The notes beneath the pieces were generated by a model, which saw nothing but the letters and a program-made list of their open reading frames with translations, ran no database searches and was not told the origin of the DNA. From Silene noctiflora (taxonomy: Eukaryota; Streptophyta; Magnoliopsida; Caryophyllales; Caryophyllaceae), in the NCBI GenBank assembly GCA_009801015.1, contig VHZZ01000260.1, forward strand, positions 199,754-228,618: DNA of 28,865 nt. Reading direction: 5' to 3'. The position numbers were made by a program, and so were the translations under genes. Positions 21,801 to 28,865 of the stretch are shown piece after piece (the first letter of the stretch is position 1; the number at the start of each line of letters is the position of its first letter).

Positions 21801-23289
21801 GTTGATCTTAATTCCTTTTAAAGTTTTAATTCCTCTTCTTTTTCTTCATCGATGTCTTCCATTTTCCCTCCCATTCTATGGGTATGGGAAGTGGAATGAC
21901 TAGAAGAAATTCTTAAATGCAGTTAACATTTTCCGAGCATTTCTGTTTAATGAAAGAATCGGTTAAATGACTTTATTGCATTGAAATGTTTTTATTTCAA
22001 CTGTTAATGGTAGTTTCTGCTTGCTGAACGCCCTTGTACCCTAACTGTACTAACTTCCGTGCTTACTTTTGCATCGTTCTATCAGCTGCACCGTGAATTA
22101 GCACGTGAAGCTGTCCGCAAATCTTTGGTCCTCTTAAAGAATGGAAAGGATCCCCAGAAACCGATCCTTCCATTAAACAGAAACGATCGGAAAATCCTTG
22201 TTGCTGGTTCTCATGCTGATAATCTTGGATATCAATGTGGAGGGTGGACTGCCACAAAACGAGGACTCAGTGGCAGGATTACCATAGGTGTGTATAATGT
22301 ATATGATTACTATTTTAGTTTACAGTTACACTTGGTGCCTCGAGGTTTANCTAATTCTATTTTGGTTCCCTGAAATTTGCTAAATTCACTCTGGTGACCT
22401 GAGTTTTGAGTTATTTTCCACATTGGTAACTTGGGATTTGAAAATTATCTCACTTTATTGATCAAAGTTATAACATACTCAAACTTCATCCAACTTAATG
22501 AGTTTTTCAACAAGCTAGAATCTCAAAATGAGCATTAAATAAAATTTTAAAACTTGAAATTTTACACAAATATGCAAAAAGATTACTTGGATGATGAAAA
22601 TTTTAACACCAAAGTGAGAAATAACTTAAAACTTTGGTCACCAAAGTGGAATTATCGAAACCAAAGGCACAAAGTAAANCTTTGCAAAAAAAAGGGAAAA
22701 TGATCAAATGGAAAAGNAATTGTAAACAATCATATGGAACTATTGTAGTAAACTGGACTGTATCCAAGCTCAGCCGAATTTTTTTCAATCTTAGGTACAA
22801 CTATATTAGAAGCTATCAAAGCCACTCAAAGGAGCTGTCGGAGAGAACACGGAAGTGATGTATGAAGAATTTCCATCATCGGAAACCTTAGCTATAGACG
22901 ACTTCAGTTACGCTGTTGTCGTTGTGGGTGAAGGTCCATATGCAGAATGTGGTGGTGACAACAAGAGTCTCACAATACCATTCAAGGGCATTGAGCTGAT
23001 TAATGCAGTTAGTGATAGCATTCCGACTATTGTAATCATGATATCTGGCCGCCCGTTAATTGTGGAGCCACAGTTGTTGGAGAAGATGGATGCCTTTGTT
23101 GCTGCATTCTTGCCTGGAACTGAAGGAGCTGGGATCACTGATGTTCTTTTTGGGGACTTTGATTTTCAGGGTTCACTCCCTGTCACATGGTTCAAAACCG
23201 TGGATCAACTTCCTATGAATGTTGGGGACTCCTCTTATGACCCATTGTTCCCCTTTGGACATGGATTAAGCATCAGCCACATAGATTAA
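18813..23289 (+). CDS. GH3 beta-glucosidase copy 2, nine exons, apparent frameshift in exon 9
   Basis: Tandem paralogue of the upstream GH3 gene. Exons: 18813-18981, 19075-19279, 19942-20032, 20389-20534, 20781-21024, 21322-21426, 21618-21800, 22086-22287, 22795-23289. The first eight match copy 1 exactly in length (169, 205, 91, 146, 244, 105, 183, 202 bp). Active-site residues are present: D291 in IISDWEGID and the acid/base glutamate in [20 protein letters not shown] is also kept. There is no signal peptide. By eye exon 5 is about 74% identical to copy 1 in protein, so the duplication is not recent. The usual exon 9 acceptor gives GTTILEAIK and then a +1 shift, from an extra 10 bp at about 22816-22825. 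The AG at 22830-22831 would restore frame while dropping nine residues (about 600 in all). It may be functional, a pseudogene or misassembled. Intron 7 starts GTTGAT, a weak donor. Confidence 0.85.
19365..19450 (+). mobile_element. Possible tRNA-derived SINE fragment in intron 2 of GH3 copy 2
   Basis: TAGTCTAATGGTTAGGTAGTG (about 19370-19390) resembles an A box, and AAGTTCAAACCTAG (about 19436-19449) resembles a B box. Both are imperfect and there is no clear tail, so this is tentative. Confidence 0.35.
22330..22690. mobile_element. Foldback-like element in intron 8 of GH3 copy 2
   Basis: Two long imperfect inverted arms. The left arm, about 22330-22462, has TTGGTGCCTCGAGG, then CTCTGGTGACCTGAGTTTTG and GAGTTATTTTCCAC. 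The right arm, about 22570-22680, reads in reverse GTGCCTTTGG, ACTTTGGTGACCAAAGTTTT and AAGTTATTTCTCAC. The repeated TTGGTGACC words occur within each arm. No coding capacity. Ambiguous bases at 22350 and 22679 sit in opposite arms, as though the hairpin hampered sequencing or assembly. Confidence 0.55.
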
Positions 23290-23635
23290 TCCTTAACTGT
23301 GTTTTTAATTTACTCTGTATGCTAATAGTATAAATCTCCAAGTTCCAATTGTTTGGAGTAATTCGTCACTGAAATTGAAATAAGGAAAGAGATTGATGGA
23401 TGATTTTTATTTTGTTAGTTGCTTGTTATGGGTCAAGTTACTCAAGTTCATATTATTTCTGTAGTTTTATAGTGAGGGTGGGTTTTTATCTATACCTGTA
23501 TCATATTGTGATTGCAGTTTCTTATGATGATGTGAGTTTGCGTCCATGATTTAATATGATACAGCGATCACAGATTCATCTGAATTTTTTGAAGTACAGT
23601 GCTTTAAGATCATACATCAATTGATGAAGTTCTGC
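23290..23635. other. 3' flank of GH3 copy 2
   Basis: Presumed 3' UTR and downstream DNA; no gene. Confidence 0.5.
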
Positions 23636-23636
23636 A

Positions 23637-23695
23637 GGTGGAGATTGGAGAAAGCAAGGAGAAAACTCATCACAATTACAATAAGGCCGCTAAAG
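23637..23695 (+). other. Exon-like segment of unknown status
   Basis: A 59-bp purine-rich stretch sits between TTCTGCAG and AAAG|GTAAAA, a good acceptor and donor, and reads VEIGESKEKTHHNYNKAAK in one frame. It is 350 bp past the GH3 copy 2 stop. It could be a spliced 3' UTR exon, a leftover exon of a lost gene, or chance. I do not recognise the peptide. Confidence 0.2.
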
Positions 23696-23730
23696 GTAAA
23701 ATTCTTCTATTCTATATATATACCGAACCT

Positions 23731-23787
23731 TGCTAAGTGTCACGGTCCAGTACTTTGGTCGGATCGTGAGGACCGTCACACTAAGCA
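23731..23787. repeat. Hairpin with 18-bp arms
   Basis: TGCTAAGTGTCACGGTCC (23731-23748) faces GGACCGTCACACTAAGCA (23770-23787); the arms pair at 16 of 18 positions around a 21-nt loop. No T-tract follows, so it is not a Pol III terminator. Origin unknown; it may be a repeat fragment. Confidence 0.8.
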
Positions 23788-24361
23788 GGTCCTGAAAGTT
23801 CATAGAATAAGTGGAACAACTTTAAAAGGTATCCACTTGCGTTCGTGCAAGCATCTTTCTTATTATTACAAAGTTTATTTTAATAAGCAGAAGTGCAGAA
23901 CTTAGTGTTCTTGCTGGACTTTTATTGACTAGTTCCCAGACTGTGGATGACAGTCACTGGACACCAGACACCAAACTTGGACAATGACATCCATATATTT
24001 TCTAATCCGGCTGCACCCTTTAATAGTACTCCCTCTATTCATTTCATTTCCATACGTATGATTAAAATATTCTTTACATATATTTAACAAACATATGATT
24101 ATATATTCCTCACATATATTAGACGTAGAGAAAAATTTGTAAAAGAGACAATCTCATATTAGTGTGAGACGGACAATTATGTGTTGACCTCATCTAGGAA
24201 ATTGGGATAATTTATGTCATCATAATACCTGAGGCACATTTTGTTGTAATCTCTATAGAGCCAGATATAGTGACTAAAGAGACTTGTTTTTTAATTTCTG
24301 TGCTTAACTGCTTATGTAGTATTTCCCAGATTCATCTGATTCTTTATGATTGATTAAACTA

Positions 24362-24411
24362 CTCCTCCAAAAATAATAAAAACGTAAAAAAATCAGATAA
24401 ATCGGAGGAAG
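24362..24411. mobile_element. Very short Stowaway-like sequence
   Basis: TA-flanked CTCCTCCAAAAATAA...ATCGGAGGAAG; only the outer 8 bp or so of each end is clearly inverted, so it may be a deletion derivative. A single Stowaway-like end (TACTCCCTCTATTC) also lies at about 24026, without a partner. Confidence 0.35.
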
Positions 24412-24739
24412 TACTATATCCTACTTCTGATCGTCTTTTTGTGTGAGTTTTGCAAAATTGTGAAACCTACCTCCTTGATTATTCCAACTCTTGGGTTATA
24501 TGGTGTGACATTTTTCTATAGGAACAACAAGAGTGACTAATCCGACTTTATTTTGTGTAATTTCATGTCAAACTAAAAGCTTTCAGCGCACTCAAGGCAT
24601 TTGTCTCTCTTATGGATCCCTTACACTTTTGAGCAATGGTACGTCCAATCTCTCTTTTTTATTACCTTTCTTAAAAGATACCTCTCCTATGATATTTCTG
24701 TAGTTCATGCGTTTCACATTGCTTGTCTCAATTGGATGC

Positions 24740-24825
24740 CCTAGACGGTTTCAAATGATGCTTCATGTCAGTAGACCCCTTATCATTTGGGACGGGTCTA
24801 AGGCTCTGATGTTGTTTTTGTTTAT
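24740..24825 (+). mobile_element. 3' end of an RTE-type LINE (or SINE sharing its tail)
   Basis: The run TTCATGTCAGTAGACCCC, then TTATCATTTGGGAC, then CTAAGGCTCTGATGTTGTTT matches the characteristic 3' tail of plant RTE LINEs, which end in TTTGGGACTAAGGCTTTGTTG plus TTG repeats. Only the tail is visible here, with no reverse transcriptase, so it is a 5'-truncated copy. Confidence 0.6.
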
Positions 24826-25880
24826 GCGTTACACATTGCTTGTTATAATTTCATGACATCATCAGTAAAGTTAAGTTTCAATTTCGGATTGTAGTCTCGA
24901 CACTAATATATGAAAATAAAGCGAACAAAATGCTCTTGGGTGCAAAAGGACACAAGGTGCACAAGGAATGCTTCTATGAAATTTATTGTTTAGCTGATGA
25001 GAACTGAAAACAGTAAAAACAGTTTCTTTTCTTTCTCACGTAGGGCTAATATTGAATAAATCCAATCTCCTTGGCCGGTGGTAGGTGAGAGGCTTTGAGA
25101 TATTGGGTTAATTTAATTTTTGTAATCCACGAACTTAATTAGAATGTTTGGACGTCAAATATTGCAACCTCACTAGAAAAGTAGATTTTCAATGGCGAAG
25201 TTAGGATTTGAAACCCAAGTAGCAAAAATTCCGGAGACTCCTTATTAAGAGAGGTTTGTTTATTAGACTATATATAGGATGGATTTTATAAAATAGGAGC
25301 TTTAATACAAATGAAAATCGAAGTTGCAGACACCAGACGTATAGTCATATACCCTCGCTTACTCGGGCTAGTTGGCATGGAAAAAAAGAACAGCAATACA
25401 ACAACAAAGATATCAAAACCGGAATGCAGAGAAAGTTAGACAAAAACTTCAATTATTTGAAATTGCTGTAGAGATTTATACTATTTTTAAGTTGAAGAAC
25501 TATTATTATGTTCCAACAAGTCCTGATACACTGAAGCTGTAAGGGATTTGTTGGCAGTTGCCCTTATGTCCCTGTCTGCTTCATTATTTCGAGAAATAAT
25601 TGAAACCTTAGGTCAAAAACTTGGGAGTTGCCCTTATGTCCTTGTCCTTGTCTGTATATACAACTATGTCAACCATTTTTATCAGTCTATAAAAGGGAAT
25701 ATTTACTGTTGAGGCCAGGAATGTTTACAACCAGTGGAATTGTCAATTATTTGAGACTTAGTGGAAGAGTTTCTTGAGGTCTGAGAATTTTTGTCAAACC
25801 CGCTTTTGAGCCTCATTGAACTTGGCATTTAGATGTTCACCGACTGAAGGTTATAGAGCGTCATTTGGAATTGGAATGAC
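24826..25880. other. Gene-free spacer with small repeats
   Basis: No coding or RNA gene recognised. GAGTTGCCCTTATGTCC-like words at about 25555 and 25625 form a short direct repeat (period about 70 bp). Confidence 0.5.
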
Positions 25881-26056
25881 CTGTCTCGATCTAGAAAATA
25901 CTCATGTTACAAATGAAGACTTTGGTTAGTGCATAAGATGTAGGTATGAGATGTTTCAGGTTTACTTTGGAAAAACCTGTCTCGATCTAGAAAGTACTCG
26001 TGCTACTAAGGAAGATTTGGTTAGTGGTTAAGTCGTAGGTATGAGATATGTCAGGT
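25877..26056. repeat. Tandem duplication, about 96-bp period
   Basis: CTGTCTCGATCTAGAAA occurs at 25881 and 25977. Each copy continues through TACTC.TG.TAC, GAAGA.TTTGGTTAGTG and GTAGGTATGAGAT to TCAGG. TTTTGAGCCTCAT also occurs at about 25804 and 26101, outside the pair, so a larger unit may be involved. Function unknown. Confidence 0.85.
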
Positions 26057-27186
26057 CTAATAGTCGAATCTTAGTACTCTGTAGCTTTGTTACACTATCT
26101 TTTGAGCCTCATAGGGATTAGGGACCAAGAGAGTTCCTATATTTGATGCAACTACTTTTATATAATAGTACAACAGTAGATTCTTGGTATTTAAGGATCC
26201 TGTAAAGAGAGATTAAGGGTATCAATGAATTATGAGAGAACAAAGTTAGTTGCTTTAATTTCTAGGGAAAAGGCAATAATTCCTTTCCATCTAATGAAAA
26301 GCTCTTCATAGCTTTTGCTTCCTAGAACGAGATTAAGACCTGATTAATGACTAGGACCACTTTCGAGCACCAAATCGCTAGTTAATTAAGTGGATGTTGT
26401 ACAGTATATTACCAGTAATCATGAAGTGATTTCACAATCTAGGGAGAAAAGGTAGTGGCGGCGTGCTTGTTTAATAGCTCTTGAAATATACCCCTGGTCC
26501 CCGGACACTGGAATGTTAATCGCTTATCTTAATGGATCATTTTTGTTCGATATGTCGTATTTGAGGTTAATAGTAATCTCCATCTTTATTAGTGAAAGTA
26601 ATCCCTCCCCTTCTTTCACCAAAGAATATCCTAGGAAAAGATATTGATTGATATGCTGGGATGAAGCATATAAGCTTTATTTAGTGGAATGTAGAATCAG
26701 CAATGACCATGGTATAGGTCAAGTTAGTAAATTTGATCATATTTGGATATTTAGACGACAGTATACCAAAGAGGTGTCAGCTAATTAACCACTTCCCGTA
26801 ATGGACTGCCATTGGCAGTTGTCACAGTTAGCTTCTCGAAAGAGTCATCTCGTGACCTGAGGCTTAGATGATCAGGTAATAATTTTCTTGTTCGACTTTG
26901 TGTACATAAGAAGAGCACTCGTAGGGTTGTAGTTTGCTGTCTTAAAATAAATGACTAGACGGAGGGAGTAATTTTTTCTTGCATTTTTTTTAATTACTGC
27001 TATAAAATATGAACCTTCGCGTCGTGTCTAATCCAAATCATAGTCTCATGCTTGTCTTACATTTTAGGATCTCATGGACTAATTATAATATTCACAGACA
27101 GTACATGAAAGAGTAACAAGAACACAATACCAAGTTACAAACTACTATAATTAAGACCACGTCTTGTTAAGAACATCTAGTTAATA
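26057..27186. other. Gene-free spacer and 3' flank of the MYB gene
   Basis: Nothing coding recognised. A single Stowaway-like end (GACGGAGGGAGTA, about 26958-26970) lies here without a clear partner. The last part should contain the MYB 3' UTR on the - strand. Confidence 0.5.
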
Positions 27187-28316
27187 TCATCCTTGAGTAT
27201 ATCCCATCCCTTGAATTCCAAGATAGTTTTCTAGCAAATTTTGTCCCTGCATATCGAACCCATAAGGTGAGATGATCACATTTCCCTGCTTAGACTCGAA
27301 ATCAATGGCAGCGCCATTGTTCGGTAAGCCCCATTGGAAATGTGTTCTCGGCATTGAAACTGAAGAAATTACTGAGTGATCCGGTGAATTTGACATTTTA
27401 CAGTTGCTGTTTGTATAATTCTGAGGTTGAGCTTGCCTAGAAATTACTGAGTGATCTGGTGAAAGATGTTCATTCTCGATATTTACTGTGGTAATATCGT
27501 GTATGCTAGCTCTCCTCTTATCTTTGCCACCTGATACCTGCCTGATGAAGTATTTCTGAGCATGACTTGCTACTTGGGTTGCTGTCCTTGTTACCACAAA
27601 GTTCCTTGAAATGTTCCTCCAGTCTCCTTTACCATATTTTTTTAACCCCAGTAGGAACAACCTGCCAAAGCCACATTTGTGGCACACATGTCAACTTTTA
27701 CCATGAATTACTCGATAATTACTGTGATTAAATCATACCCGCAAAATAACAATTACGTAGTAAAACATACTCGTAAATTATACTCCCTTTTGTCTTGGTC
27801 AATGTTTATTTGCTCCTTTTCAGGTTGTTTTAAACAAAAGTAAACAAACGAATAGGGAGGAGTAGCTGTTAAGAAAAGCGCTTACTTGTGCTCTTCTTCA
27901 GTCCATGGAACACCCTTCTTCCTCTCCTGATCAGCAGACCGAGTTCCGGGTCCCCTCTTGCCACGAGGACTATAAGTGTGGGTACACCCATCATAGCCAT
28001 TATGGTTAACCCACTCTAAGGTAAAACCAGAAGCAGTATCGTAGCCAGGAATCGGGACTAACCCAGCTTCAATGTTACTAACATCATCTTCTAATTCCTT
28101 ATATTGTTTCATCACATCACTCACAGTTTTTTCAGGTAGCATTGCTGCAACCTTTTGCCAACGATCTGGGGTGTCCTTATCATACACTGCTAAAGCATTT
28201 TCAAATACTTTGTTCTCAGTTGGAGTCCATATTGCAACTCTACTCTCATCTATCAACCAGCTTGCATTCGACAGGTATGATGATAAGTTCGATAATACTT
28301 CCATCTCCCACTTCAT
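27187..28316 (-). CDS. DIVARICATA-type two-repeat MYB transcription factor, 301 residues
   Basis: Nuclear DNA-binding protein of the R-R-type (1R-MYB/DIVARICATA-like) family; the SHAQKYF-type repeat binds I-box/TATCCA-like sites in known members. Two exons: 28316-27886 and 27661-27187. They join inside the codon for K144 (AA|G), giving [20 protein letters not shown] across the junction. The N-terminal SANT/MYB repeat runs from about W30 to 82 ([16 protein letters not shown]...DRWQKVA) and normally mediates protein contacts. The second repeat runs from W138 to about 184 and ends [12 protein letters not shown] (S176-F182). Start: ATG at 28316 ([10 protein letters not shown]), as in relatives; M5 is an alternative. 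A basic linker ([19 protein letters not shown]) precedes repeat 2. The C-terminal half is Ser/Asn/Gln-rich and contains SPDHSVIS twice. The intron carries a Stowaway MITE. Which DIV-like clade it belongs to is not clear. Confidence 0.94.
27365..27465 (-). repeat. Direct repeat encoding SPDHSVIS twice in the MYB C-terminus
   Basis: GAAATTACTGAGTGATC.GGTGA occurs at about 27365 and 27440 on the + strand, a 75-bp (25-codon) period with one mismatch. It yields two SPDHSVIS peptides. The sequence between the copies is not obviously duplicated. Confidence 0.9.
27783..27862. mobile_element. Stowaway-type MITE in the MYB intron
   Basis: TA at 27781-27782 and 27863-27864 flanks 80 bp. The ends are CTCCCTTTTGTCTTGG and, in reverse, CTCCTCCCTATTCGTTTG; they are imperfect but of the same family as the other CTCCCTCC-ended MITEs here. 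Confidence 0.7.
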
Positions 28317-28697
28317 TAAAGCAATATTTATCGAACTAAGGTTCAGATGTACATAGTCTTACCCAAGCAGAGTGGTTGTTTCCAAAAGTTGTAGATTTTT
28401 AATTGGTGTGATCAATGAAATTAAGAGGTTTTTGGGTTTTTAAGAGAAAGATGGTAAGAACTTAGAAAGCAAGCAAATGCAAGAGGTGGAGACTTTACAA
28501 TGCCACCAAAATGAGAGGAATAAAGAGAGAAGCAAGAGCATTTTGTAAGGAATCAAGATACTCCCTAAGTCCTAACTCTACTTTTTCTCCTTGACCCTTG
28601 CATAGGCCTTATTGCCTATTCCTCCTCTCATGAGGAATCTTAGGAAAGACCCATCTATAAAAAGCTACCCAAAATCTTTCATATCTTAAAAAATAGT

Positions 28698-28704
<7 letters not shown>
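28317..28704 (-). other. 5' flank and presumed promoter of the MYB gene
   Basis: No gene. Purine-rich on the + strand, so the presumed MYB leader is pyrimidine-rich on the coding strand. A lone ACTCCCTAAGTCCTA at 28560 resembles one Stowaway end. No core promoter element can be fixed. Confidence 0.4.
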
Positions 28705-28730
<26 letters not shown>

Positions 28731-28865
28731 GTCAAATGAGGTACAAAGACGTTGCAATTTCTGTTTTAACTATAAGATGTGAAAGAGAATGAATGGAATG
28801 TGTTGTTTATTGACAGAAAATGTACAGCTTATATAGGAGAATACATGAGTGTAAATAAGGGAAGG
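28705..28865 (-). mobile_element. Retroposon-like sequence ending in poly(A), cut by the window edge
   Basis: A run of about 27 T (28705-28730) reads on the - strand as a poly(A) tail. The sequence before it on that strand has CTCCTATATAAGCTGTACAT (TATA-like) near 28830 and then a pyrimidine-rich leader, which looks like part of an LTR or of a retroposed transcript. Only one end is in view, so family, age and integrity cannot be judged. Confidence 0.3.

Noticed and set aside
22855-23289. Separate small gene starting at 22858
   Set aside because: The peptide is the second domain of GH3 and continues exon 9; the ATG is internal.
11471-28316. Biosynthetic gene cluster including the GH3, SOD and MYB genes
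   Set aside because: There are no scaffold or tailoring enzymes; the gene types are unrelated and typical of ordinary plant gene order.

Overview
This is nuclear DNA from a flowering plant, very probably a eudicot. The genes are split by short GT-AG introns in AT-rich sequence. There is an F-box/FBD gene, a plastid iron superoxide dismutase and an SHAQKYF-type MYB gene, and Stowaway- and Tourist-type MITEs are scattered throughout. The repeat set (terminal inverted repeats of the CTCCCTCCGTCC type, and GTGACGG-ended Mutator-like MITEs) would suit Caryophyllales, but that is only a guess. Gene structures were worked out by hand from reading frame, GT/AG splice sites and remembered family sequence; no search was run.

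Layout, left to right. Positions 1-1700 hold a GC-rich hAT-like repeat, a broken plant-mobile-domain fossil and featureless AT-rich DNA. A minisatellite with a unit of about 97 bp (1701-2320) runs straight into the start of an F-box/LRR/FBD gene (2322-4135, + strand, 3 exons). Tail to tail with it, across an (AT)25 microsatellite, is a complete FSD3-type chloroplast Fe-superoxide dismutase (8518-4850, - strand, 8 exons, 262 residues). A repeat-rich stretch follows (8900-11170): a hAT-like element, a Tourist-like MITE with TAA duplications, a tRNA-derived SINE-like sequence, a 335-bp assembly gap and a Mutator-like MITE.

The centre of the window is a tandem pair of glycoside hydrolase family 3 beta-glucosidase genes (11471-15775 and 18813-23289, both +). 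They share the same nine-exon structure, and the first eight exons have identical lengths. Copy 1 is intact (613 residues). Copy 2 carries an apparent +10-bp frameshift at the start of exon 9, next to unresolved bases. The 3-kb spacer holds a Tourist-like MITE, a Stowaway MITE and a hAT-like element with many internal repeats. The region from 23290 to 27186 has no recognisable gene, only repeat fragments and a 96-bp duplication. A DIVARICATA-type MYB gene (28316-27187, - strand, 301 residues) lies near the right end, followed by a long poly-T run and a retroposon-like sequence.

The genes do not form one pathway. The F-box protein would act in SCF ubiquitin ligases, FSD3 in the plastid nucleoid, the GH3 enzymes on beta-glucosides or wall glucans, and the MYB in the nucleus. 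I found no convincing undescribed system. The points most worth a second look are the copy-2 frameshift with a possible rescuing splice site, the F-box gene's duplicated N-terminus and upstream minisatellite, and the FSD3 metal-binding motif split over two in-frame microexons.
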